NCBI RefSeq assembly: GCF_024713975.1
Contig: NC_091098.1
Span: 23,596,316 to 23,660,315 of the forward strand
Direction: 5' to 3'
Length of the DNA stretch: 64,000 nt
Origin: Paralichthys olivaceus
Taxonomy: Eukaryota; Chordata; Actinopteri; Pleuronectiformes; Paralichthyidae
Every line of letters starts with the position of its first letter. Position 1 is the first letter of the stretch. A program made the position numbers and the translations under genes. The notes beneath the pieces were generated by a model that worked only from the letters and a program-made list of their open reading frames with translations, had not been told where the DNA came from and did no database searches. Positions 36,447-45,792 of the stretch are shown here, one piece after another.

Positions 36447-37926
36447 ACATCTTACATGTGGTGAATACGGTGTCATGAGACCACACTGGTGGTGTCTGTC
36501 AGTAATACATTATCAGATAAATTAGATGATATATTGATATTCTACATTTTACTCTCAGACTAAAAACAACAATGAAGTGATTCCACTACAAAGTATGTCT
36601 TTGTATATAATGGCTCCATTGTTTTTCAAAAACTATTCAAAACACACCTTCTTTCCAAACCGTTGCACAACAGGTTATTTTCACACGCACGCCCGCACAC
36701 AGACAATATCTGATACTCACTAGAACATTAAATCTGTATCTGTGACTGAAAATAGTCCCCCTGCACATTTTAGTCCTGTTTGAGTGAAAAAACATGAAAG
36801 TATGTATTTGTGACCTCTTTTTAAAGATGTACATATTTGATAGGAACCAATGAGCTTCGGGTACACAGAGGTAGGGAAGTAGAAAATAACTAAAACACAT
36901 CGATGGTTTTGGTCTTTTAATAGAAATTGTTGTCTGTAATAGAAATATTAAATGCAGTCTTATTTGATGGATTGATCAACTGTGTTAAAGGTTGTGGCTA
37001 AAAACTTCTTTTAAGTGCATTAAATAAAGATAATGTCTTTGTTACAGTTATAATGTGCTGTTTTCTGCTTTTCAAAAGAAGTTGTTCATCGTTAACTATT
37101 AAGATTTTATTTCATTAATGAATTCATCGTTTGACCAGGGCTAAATCTTCAAATGTCTTGTTTTGTTTGACCCACAGTCCTGAATTCAAACATATTCACT
37201 TTACTTTGTGGTGACAAACAAAAGCATCAGCAATATCACTGCAGGGACCATGGATACCCTGCACAATACCTTTAAAAATGTATATTTGAACATGCACAAT
37301 GTGATTTTTTGACTTCTGACTTCACCTATCATATGACATCATATGATGGGGAATTATGTTTTGATGTATATGAGCTTTAGATTGTCTCAAGCACTGTCAT
37401 GTATGGAGGTATCTAAGGAAATTTTCTTTTATTGACCTTTGACTAATCAGCTCCAAAACCTAATTATCTGCAGAGACACCCCCCCCCCCAAGTAATATTC
37501 ATACCAGGTTCGGTGAAAATCTTTCCATGGTTATTTTTGTCTTCATTTTGCACACACCATTCATGTTACTGAATTACAACCTAAATTACCTTTTGTGTAG
37601 AGATGCCACAAAAACCTCTCTGGTCCACGTTAAGTGTTGTAGGTTGTTGACGTAAAACAGCAGCAAATGTGTCGTGTCAGCTGTGACACTGCTGAACTCA
37701 ACATGTCAGAGAAACTGTACCAACGTCAGATCAAATTATTAAGTGTTCAATAAAACCACGCTGCGGCTTCAGCATCCAACTTCATCAATTAATTTGGGAA
37801 ACACAATCCACTACGAAGCATAATATAATGTATAAAAATAGAAAAAAACATTTTAACATGACTCGAGGGCAATACAAAAACTCTACCATTGCACAACAGC
37901 TGGCAGTGGACATCAGCATGACAGGT

Positions 37927-37930
37927 GTGC

Positions 37931-37971
<41 letters not shown>
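37927..37971. repeat. (GT)n microsatellite
   Basis: About 22 GT units, nearly uninterrupted. Confidence 0.95.
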
Positions 37972-37972
<1 letters not shown>

Positions 37973-38285
37973 TGCTTTATCAGAGGAGTTTTTAGGAGGC
38001 CAGTTGGCCTCTGGAGGGGCTGTGATGCAATTAGGAGTTTACGGACAGACACTGCCCATTGACGGTAATATGTTGAAAAGGGGGCCGGGCTAAACGTTCA
38101 AGAAAAGAGGTCATCCTGTGTGGGAATTTCCCTGTGTCCTGTCAGCGTACGAGCCAGGAGCAGGAAAAGATTGCATGGGGCTCAAAACGGAAACGTGGGC
38201 TCATCGAAGAAAGAATGTGTAGAATGTTTGAATGGATGTGAGCCAACACGAGGGGCCACATGTGTTCTGAAACAGTCACAACAAT

Positions 38286-38340
38286 GAAGCTATCAGAATC
38301 AGAATACCTTTATTGTCCCACAAACGGGGACATTTCTTGG
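38286..38340. repeat. Fragment of a widespread teleost interspersed repeat
   Basis: ATCAGAATCAGAATACCTTT with ATTGTCCCACAAACGGGGAC resembles the very common fish element whose usual form is AGAATACTTTATT then ATCCC and GGGGAAATT. Family is not assigned. Confidence 0.5.
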
Positions 38341-39837
38341 ATGTAAGAGTATTCACACACTGCTAAAAACATTATATATAAAAATTATATATTTTGGCCT
38401 AAAACCAGACCACAGCTACTAAGAGCTAGTGTCATGTACATGGAGGATAACAATGTCTTATTCAGAAAAGGGTGTAACATTCTTCAAGTGGTGATGTGTT
38501 GGAAAAGGAGGATATTGCACAACAGAAAAAAACTAAACTGTTCATCACTGCGTGTGTTGAAATATCCAAATGTCATCTCTCACTGCACATCAAAACAACA
38601 CCACGGTTTTTAATGCTTCTTTTAGAGAGTTGAACTTTTCGGTGCCAAACACAGTGTCGTCTCTGAACAGAACCAGCAGAGTGGGTTTTTCTCTTCTTCT
38701 CGGCTCTTTGAAGTGAGAGCTGGAAAACATCCCCCACCCTGAATCGTCATGGATCACCTACAAATCCTACTGTGCTCCTTTTCTATATCTCCTCTGTCTG
38801 GGGTTTGCTGGCTCGTGCCAGATAGGTTTCATATTGTGCACACGGTAAACATGCGGTGTCGAAAGCTCTGTCAATTCTACTGCAAACCAACTGTCAACTT
38901 ATTCATTATGTCTGGTGCAACCTTCTGTGTCACTCCCATCTTTAACTTCTACAATTTCTGCTGAGTGTTTACTCTCTTGGGGGTAAAGGAGGTTTGCTCA
39001 GGATTATCTGTAGCCTGCACTGACTCGCAGCCGTACGGCTCTCGGCTGTTGAAGCGTGACCTGAAGTGGTGTGAGGAGGTTAGTTGCTGATTAATTTCCA
39101 TGCAACCTTGAACCCATCACTGGGCCAGTGGACCCAGCAGACTATTGACAGAGCCATGTGCTAAAGATAAAACCAACATTTCTGTGCTGCGTGCAGGGTG
39201 ACAGTGTTTTTTTCCTCTTTTGTTTGCTGCCCTCAGCAGTATCGTTTCAGCTTAAATTGGTTGAATGTATTTCAGGATCTGAGGACTTCAGTGTCCAACC
39301 ATTAAGTGAACAGAGGAACCAAAATGGCGGTGGCAGAGTTATCCAGTAACAGTCTGGAGTGTCTTGAAACTGAGAAATCATCTTACATTTCAGTCGCACA
39401 TAAAAACAAAGGAAAAACGCCAATTCAGCCAAATATAAATCCTCAATCAGAATAAGTGAGGATGTCTGGATGTCGCTGTCTAGATGTGCTGATAGAAGCC
39501 ACTGCATTTTAAATGGGGATGCATGATTACAAATAATAATATTGGTGTATTCTCTGTATTCGGCCAACTGGTGGTGACTGGATCCATAAGATTCTCTCTC
39601 ATGTCTAAATTCCGACAGTGTGACGGTTTAGCTTTCAAATTTGGTACATTCGGTCGCAAATGTGCGTCATTGCCATCTGCAATATGTTGGAATCGACATG
39701 CATGGTATAATACGCGGTCGTGTGAATAGTCAAGGCGAGCTTTACATCCATGTCTGTCTGAGTCTACACACCGACTTCAAAAAAGGACAGAAAGGAAGAA
39801 ATTACAAGAGAAATTGTTAAGACAAAGTATAAATCTG

Positions 39838-39886
39838 TTTAATTCCATAAAATATCAAGTACAATTAAAGCATTTCACCTTTTAAT
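39838..39886 (-). terminator. Candidate poly(A) signals of cebpb
   Basis: Two ATTAAA hexamers on the minus strand, at 39881-39886 and 39838-39843, lie about 415-460 bases after the cebpb stop. Together they would define a short 3' UTR. Confidence 0.4.
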
Positions 39887-40300
39887 ATTAAATAATTAGA
39901 CTTATTTCATTCATTGCCAATACTATTACAAAGAGTTGCATCATTTCACTGCAGCACAACTCTTCCCTTGACAACCACTGCTGTGAATACACAAAAAGTA
40001 CCAATTCACTCGCATGTATGTAAAACCTGCACAGAAATACTGCATACACCGAAATAAAAACAACAACATGGGAGAATAAAGCTAAGGTGACATGTGAAGA
40101 ATCGTGAATGATTGCGCAATCCATGCACCCACTTCCTCAGTCCCATTCAAAGAGTCCTTGTAAACTGGTCGGCCGCCGTCTTCACCCGCGCAGCGAACCG
40201 TCTTCAACACTCACTCAGCGGATCAGCTGCGGCTCTAAAGTCCATCAGTGATTAGACAAGAAGCCCGGGGCTCCGTGTGCAGTCTGCGGGGGGGAGGATT

Positions 40301-41200
40301 CTAACACTGTCCGGTGGCAGAGAGCAGGTTGCGCAGGGTGGCCAGCTCTCTGGACAGCTGCTCCACGCGCTTCTGTAAACGATCGTTCTCTGCGGTCAGT
40401 TCCAGGACTTTGTGCTGCGTCTCCAAGTTGCGCATTTTGGCTTTGTCCCTGCTCTTCCTCACGGCCAGGTTGTTCCTCTCCCTCCTCAGCCGGTACTCCT
40501 CACTGTCCTTGTCCAGGCGCTTCTTCGCTTTGCCGCTGGACATTTTGCCGCCGTGCGACGGGGACTTGCTCCTACCTGCCGGGGCAGGTGTGCCGGGCGG
40601 GCTGGAGCAAGTCGAGGACGCGGTGGAGATGTTCCCCAGACTCCCGCTGGTGGACTGGTAGTGAAGGTAGGACCTCATGTCAAAACCAGACGAGCCGTTC
40701 TCCATCTTCGCGTCTTCTTGAGCGTCGTCTCTCTCCGCAGCAGCAGCAGCGGCGGCGGCGGCGGCGGCTCTGTAGCGACCCAGCTCCGGGCTCAGCACGC
40801 TGTCCACACGGGTCTCCTGCAGCTCCGTGTACCCCAGCGAGTAGGGCTCCCTGGGGTCCCGCAGGCTGTCGCACTGACTCGCCTCCAGGTCGCTGAGCAG
40901 CGAGTAGCTCTTGTAGTTCTGCGCTGCAACTCTCTTGATCTTGTTCTCCGCTAGGAAATCTGAGAAAACGTCCCCCTGCTGCTGCTGCGTGTGCGTCTGC
41001 GTGTGCGCCACCAGCTGCGGGCAGTGCAAAGCTGAGTCCAGGTAGGCGCTGAAGTCTATCGCTCTCTCCCGCTCCTCGATGCCCAGCTCCGACATGGAGT
41101 CGCCGAGCCTCCAGTACGAGCCGCCGCTCACGGGTCCGATAGCTCCGTCTCTACTGTGGATAGCAAAGCCGCCCGCCTCGTAGAAGCCGGCCACTTCCAT
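40301..41200 (-). CDS. cebpb: CCAAT/enhancer-binding protein beta
   Basis: C/EBP-beta is a bZIP transcription factor of adipocyte, liver and immune gene control. The gene is a single exon of 299 codons, as in mammals. The first ATG in frame gives [11 protein letters not shown], matching the human LAP start (MEVANFYYE). No in-frame upstream ATG for the longer LAP* form is visible. Motifs: [12 protein letters not shown] (about residues 46-57, activation domain), [10 protein letters not shown], a run of 11 Ala (145-155), [15 protein letters not shown] (the region of the short LIP form), SSPPGTP (MAPK/GSK3 site; Thr204) and the bZIP domain from about 230 to 295 ([20 protein letters not shown], then the Leu heptads) ending in GQC. 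Met166 and Met175 could start a LIP-like form without the activation domain. The downstream order tmem189, ube2v1 matches human 20q13. Confidence 0.97.
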   Translation of the reverse strand: MEVAGFYEAGGFAIHSRDGAIGPVSGGSYWRLGDSMSELGIEERERAIDFSAYLDSALHCPQLVAHTQTHTQQQQGDVFSDFLAENKIKRVAAQNYKSYSLLSDLEASQCDSLRDPREPYSLGYTELQETRVDSVLSPELGRYRAAAAAAAAAAAERDDAQEDAKMENGSSGFDMRSYLHYQSTSGSLGNISTASSTCSSPPGTPAPAGRSKSPSHGGKMSSGKAKKRLDKDSEEYRLRRERNNLAVRKSRDKAKMRNLETQHKVLELTAENDRLQKRVEQLSRELATLRNLLSATGQC

Positions 41201-41205
41201 GGATC

Positions 41206-41232
41206 TTAACACCCGCCGGATTGCAGGAGCAT
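41206..41232 (-). promoter_or_regulatory. Short upstream ORF of cebpb
   Basis: ATG-CTC-CTG-CAA-TCC-GGC codes MLLQSGGC and stops with TAA. The stop lies only five bases before the main ATG, in another frame. In mammals an uORF ending just before the LAP start sets the LAP/LIP ratio through reinitiation. Its presence here at the same place argues for the same control. Both start contexts are weak at -3 (T). Confidence 0.7.
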
Positions 41233-41304
41233 GGAGGGCTGAGGTGAGGTCAGCTCCAGATGTGCGACAGCGGTGAAGTGGTTCAGGTGTCGGGCCGTGG
41301 CGGG

Positions 41305-41310
41305 TTTAAA
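41305..41310 (-). promoter_or_regulatory. TATA-like box of cebpb
   Basis: TTTAAA on the minus strand about 105 bases upstream of the start codon. Transcription would start near 41278, giving a leader of about 80 bases that includes the uORF. A GC box (GGGGCGGGGC) lies near 41420. Confidence 0.5.
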
Positions 41311-41690
41311 TCCCCCCCTGGAATGACAACACTCGGTGGGGCAGATGTGAAGGGCTCGTGCTCGTGGGTCTGGAGGAATTGACAGGTCTCCGAGTCTCGT
41401 GGGGTTTTATTACGAGCGAGGGGCGGGGCTTAGCTGGGCAGGTGTGTGACGCGCAGCGAAGAGAGCCAACCGAGCACTTCCTACATCCAAGTATTTACAT
41501 GTCCACATCCGAACTGTTCAGACCAACTAACTCCAACTTCTGGTTTGTCTTACAGGTGGTCGTGGGTCTCAGCAGCTGGATGTGGGACATGCCCACCCGA
41601 GGTAAAACTATTAAAAACCGAGCCAGAAGAAATTCTGAGTTGCTTATAAAGATGAAATGAGAATTACTAGACGGTGCAGTGCATCTGTCC

Positions 41691-41736
41691 AAAGAGATCT
41701 CATGTATAAATACAAAGAGATCTCATGTATAAATAC
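41691..41736. repeat. Perfect 23-bp tandem duplication
   Basis: The unit AAAGAGATCTCATGTATAAA plus TAC occurs twice in direct succession with no difference, so the duplication is recent. Confidence 0.95.
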
Positions 41737-44300
41737 AATTTCGTGTGTATGTTGCCAATGCAGATAAGAGAAGTTAATACTTATCGTAACGGCTTCTTGA
41801 CAATCAAATGTGTTCACATTACACTACTGACCTGGTATTTTTTAACTTGCTGTGCTTTGTCTCATATGTTGTGTTGCTACTTATTGTTATCTGTAAATAT
41901 TAGTGTAGTTCTAGTGTGATTTTATTTGAATGTTTATCAATTAACACATAAATGAAATAAAATGAATGTATTTTAATCTAAGCTGTGTTGTCTGAGTCTG
42001 AATATTAAAGGTTATCATCGACATCTTTGCAAGGATGCTGGGGGGGTGGGGGGTTGTTGCAGCACCTCTCAAAGAAACCAAACAAATCAATAAAAAGAGC
42101 TTTCATTTATTTTATTCTTTATAAAATTTGATTTAATTTCCGAACATTCAGTGTATCTGTGTAGATAATGTTAGGGATGGACTGAAAGGATTGTGGTTCT
42201 GTGGTGTGTTGTGATATAAACTGTTGTTAAACTGTTATAAAATGTTTTTGGCCAATCGAATTAATACATAAATCACAAGGTTGCTGCAGTGTCTTTTTTT
42301 TTTAAATTTGATGTCGTTTTACAAACTTTCTTTCAGTACCCCCAAATCACACTGCACGACTTCCAGCCTCTTCCAGAGTCTTAGTGTCTTTCACCACTAT
42401 ATCATGAAGGAAACTTGCACGACTCAAATGAAAACTAAAATTGAAAACACAAACCAACAACAGCCACTTCACCCAGACAACGTATGACAATTTTAACCAC
42501 CACTACTTGACAACGCGTCCAGTCACGCCCCCTGCAGTCCAAACTTATCAACAAATGACAATAATGGAAAAATACAACTCAGTCAGAGTCAACCTGTTTA
42601 CCATGTTCTGAGTTCATGCGTAATAACCCTCACAACAGAGATGCTCATGGAAGTACCCCTGGACATATCTCCACACAGCTGTTTCCCCACAACATTCACT
42701 GACTAGTTTCAACCAGTCTCTCTGTGGAGTGTTGTGTTTTGTTGTGGTTGAGGTTGTATAAGATGATGCATTCACTCCAAAACTGCACAAGGGGTCGGGG
42801 TGGGTGTTTAGTCAACCAATGTAGCCTGGATTACGTCTCAAGTGATTCAGTGTTTTCAAAAACACATTTTCAATACGTATAATGATGAACTTTGCTCTTA
42901 GAACAATAGAATAAAAAAATCAGAACAGACCCAGTGAATCATCTCAGATGTAAAAAACAGTCTTGGTGTCATATAAAGATGTTCAGGGCGTCTAATGAGT
43001 ATTCTTAGGGGTTGTGATTGATCATTAAATAACATATATAGGTATTCAATATTAATATATAATTATCACAATAAATGTGAAATTAGTTTGTTTAAAGACT
43101 GATTATTGCTCCTGAGTAAAGGTTCTGGTTTTAAACTTATATTGACATATGTTGGACTTTTGTTATATTGCTATTGATGGCTACTATGATCACACAAACT
43201 CTAAATTCCATTGCTCTACAATGTAATGATTTAGTTTATAATCAAATTCTGCAAATACACATTTTCTGCACAAGAGGGTAAACCTGATTTAATTCATTTA
43301 TAAATTCATTAAAATCAAAACAGGGATTAAAAGGAAGAATGCAGATGTAATTCCTAAGAGTATAAGCTTGCATGTATAAGTATTTTGCTTTTGCTTGAGC
43401 CTGTTCAGTCACAGCTTAATACAAAGACTGTTTGGACTTTGTTGACACAGTTTGTGTTGTTATATTTTACTGTGCTTGATGATGAGTGAATAAATCAGAA
43501 GTCAAGTCTGTTCTGGTCATTTACAGCTTCGTACACTTTGTGATCAGAGCTGAGTGATCTGGATTTTATGTAAGGTCTGAACTCCAAGTATCTACCTCAT
43601 CAACATTACAACAACAGTGTCAATGTAAATGTTTAGGACGTGTGTAACTCTGCATAAACTGTTTCACTGGTACATAGCCAAAGCCACTTTTCTGTTCCGC
43701 TACATCTGCAAAACATCTGTTGCCATTCCTGGAAACATTCAGTGTATTCCACTTTATTTTGTGACGTTTGGGGCTTTACTGGTAATTTTAGCTGTTGTTT
43801 TTTTTCCATTTTTGGTTTGGATTAATTGCTAACTGCTGTTGACATATTAGGTTCACTCCATAGACAGGATGCACACAAGGCTGGGTTCATATCATATACA
43901 AGGCAAAAACTAAAAAAATATTTAATGATATCTTATATTATCTAAATAATAAAGGTCTCAAATGGGAGTAGATTCTCACAATAAGTCCTTAATCAAAACC
44001 AGGTCACAAGAAAATGAATAAGCACATTTAAGCCTGGGACTTTTGAGCCCCCTGGAGGTCAGTTGCCTGGTTGGTAATCTAGCCTTAGGCACATCTCCTG
44101 TGCTTTGGAAATAATATTACATTGTAAAATCCACTCCTTAAGTAAATTTACTTATAAGCTTTGCTCAAAATGTTGCTGATAATATTTGTACACTTGAACA
44201 GAGGCAATTATGAGTAAAAGGTGAATGTTCAAACGTAGAGTGACAATAACAGAGGGAGAGGACAGTCATAAAGTCAACATTGACTCAGTGACATTGTAAG

Positions 44301-44345
44301 TTGCTTTGGATAAAATCCTCAGATAAATGATATGTAATGTAATGT
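44301..44345 (+). mobile_element. L2-type LINE 3' tail remnant
   Basis: TTGCTTTGGATAAAATCCTC and AGATAAATGATATGTAATGT share the terminal block of the LINE at 24785-25835 (TGGATAAAA, TAAATGATATGTAATGTAAT). Only the tail is left. Confidence 0.6.
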
Positions 44346-44619
44346 TATCGATTACAGGAGCAATGTTAAAAGTTATCCAACAACTATAACCAGACCCGGT
44401 GAGGCTGCAGGAGCAAAACCACTGAACATAGTGCATTAAACAACAGAGTAGATGGAGTAATAAATGAGCCAATACTGGGCACAGACCCAGAGGCTTGCGG
44501 TCAGGCCTGTACCAAGAGTCACTTTATGAAATGACCTGTTTAGTTCTCGTCTGAAATTCACGGAGTTCAGTTAAAAAAACAAAAAGAAAACAAAGAAAGT
44601 CTTTCTTAATATAAACCCC

Positions 44620-44900
44620 AGAACAATCAAACAAAGATACACTCAGAGTTACAACATGTCCGCACAGATACACAAGATGAACACAGAGACACAAAATAGC
44701 AAATAAAGATACAAAGAGGTACAACATGGCCACAAAGAGAAACAAAATGGCTATAATAAGAGGTACAATAACCATAAAGACACACAAAGGGTCAAAATAC
44801 AACCACAAAAACAGATGAGGGGCTACAGCATGGCTACAAAGAGACACAAAAATAACCACAAAGAGACACAAAATGGCTACAAACATACAAGAAATATATA
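44620..44900. repeat. Degenerate ACAAAGAGACACAAAATGG minisatellite
   Basis: About ten diverged units built on ACAAAGAGACACAAAATGGC with internal changes. The open frame on the minus strand (LCLFVAILYLFV-type) is a by-product of the repeat. Confidence 0.75.
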
Positions 44901-45110
44901 TATACTGTAAAGACTCTGAATAGCCACAAACCAAACACAACCTCGTGGTTTTAAATGTGTTACATGAATAAAGTTGACAATTACCAAGAAACTCACAATG
45001 GCTACGGATAAATACCAAAACTACCACGAGGCAGAAACAACTCTGCCCTGTGTCTCTTTCAGTCTCAGCTCATGTGTAGGACGAAGGTGTTTTGCTGTTC
45101 GATGACTTTA

Positions 45111-45117
<7 letters not shown>

Positions 45118-45141
<24 letters not shown>
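45118..45141. repeat. (TA)n microsatellite
   Basis: About 11 TA units following an A run. Confidence 0.95.
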
Positions 45142-45142
<1 letters not shown>

Positions 45143-45385
45143 CCCATCCATTAGCAAAGTGATGTTTTGCTTATGAACTGAGGTTTGTAACTTGAAATGT
45201 TACACACTGTGATTGGGCCACTTAACTCTTCATTTGCTTTCTTACACCAGAATCGTGATTTATAGCCAGGCAGGTCAACACATGAATTTGCTGTGTGGCG
45301 TATTTGAGCGAGTATAAATTAGATTAGAAAACAAAAACGAAATATGAAAGACATTAGAAGCTCTGGGCAGCTCACCTGTTTCTGT

Positions 45386-45438
45386 GTTGACGTGTTGTGT
45401 TGACGTGTTGTGTTGACATGTTGTGTTGACATGTTGTG
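45386..45438. repeat. 13-bp tandem array, four copies
   Basis: Unit TGTTGACGTGTTG; two copies carry GACG and two GACA. It lies about 350 bases before the tmem189 start. The flank AGCTCACCTGTTTCTGTGTT is repeated in tmem189 intron 1 at 47037. Confidence 0.9.
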
Positions 45439-45613
45439 GGGCCTGTTGCACAATCACGCAGGAAACAGAAGCCGCTCAAACACCTGCTCAGGTGGTTTTG
45501 ATTGTAGTTTCAAGCCACGTGCTCGGCGACAGCTCCATCTAGCGGCAGAGAGCAGAGCTCACAGGGGCCGGGTGGGGCCCGGGAAATGCGCTTTTCACTC
45601 TCCCTTCGCTCCC

Positions 45614-45691
45614 ATTGGCCACTCGGCTGCGTATGTAACATCGTTCCGTGCGGTGATTGGCTGCGGTGCTCACCGGCTTGCTCCCGATTGG
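45614..45691 (+). promoter_or_regulatory. tmem189 promoter with three inverted CCAAT boxes
   Basis: ATTGG occurs at 45614, 45656 and 45687 in a GC-rich, TATA-less block 100-180 bases before the start codon. Spacings are 42 and 31 bases. Clusters of ATTGG about 31 bases apart are typical of NF-Y-driven promoters. The proteins bound are inferred. Confidence 0.55.
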
Positions 45692-45792
45692 CCGAAACCC
45701 CAGCGGTGACCGTGGGCTGAGAAAGTCGATGCTTCCGTTGGTTCCTGGCTGCGAGTGGAGACACTGAAGGGGCTGGACCCGCCGGGGAAGAA

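Larger units (their letters stand above)
29996..39837. other. Gene-free region between ptpn1 and cebpb
   Basis: Nearly 10 kb without a recognised gene. It is mostly AT-rich unique-looking sequence with short remnants: a CTCF-type motif at 30877, an imperfect direct repeat at 33771-33843, a long CA array at 33872, a LINE-type 3' tail near 34830, an RT fragment at 36371, a GT array at 37927 and a common teleost repeat fragment at 38286. A 181-codon open frame at 35509-36054 is unassigned. cebpb genes commonly have distal enhancers, so regulatory elements here are likely, but I cannot point to one. Confidence 0.5.
41320..45600. other. Intergenic region between cebpb and tmem189
   Basis: These divergent genes are separated by about 4.4 kb without a recognised gene. 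It holds a 23-base direct duplication at 41691-41736, a LINE tail at 44301, a degenerate ACAAAGAGACACAAAATGG minisatellite at 44620-44900, a TA run at 45118 and a 13-base array at 45386. The rest is AT-rich. Confidence 0.5.

Noticed and set aside
40314-40954. Plus-strand frames of 115 and 180 codons over cebpb
   Set aside because: Shadows of the GC-rich cebpb exon on the other strand.
41201-41212. Extension of cebpb by four residues (reading MLRS before MEVAG)
   Set aside because: The first codon there is GTG, not ATG, and it overlaps the uORF end. The ATG at 41200 matches the known LAP start.
42520-42540. Further CTCF-type site (complement CTGCAGGGGGCGTG)
   Set aside because: The first three bases and the last base do not fit the consensus.
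44524-45027. 167-codon minus-strand frame with many hydrophobic residues
   Set aside because: It is a product of the degenerate ACAAAGAGACAC minisatellite.
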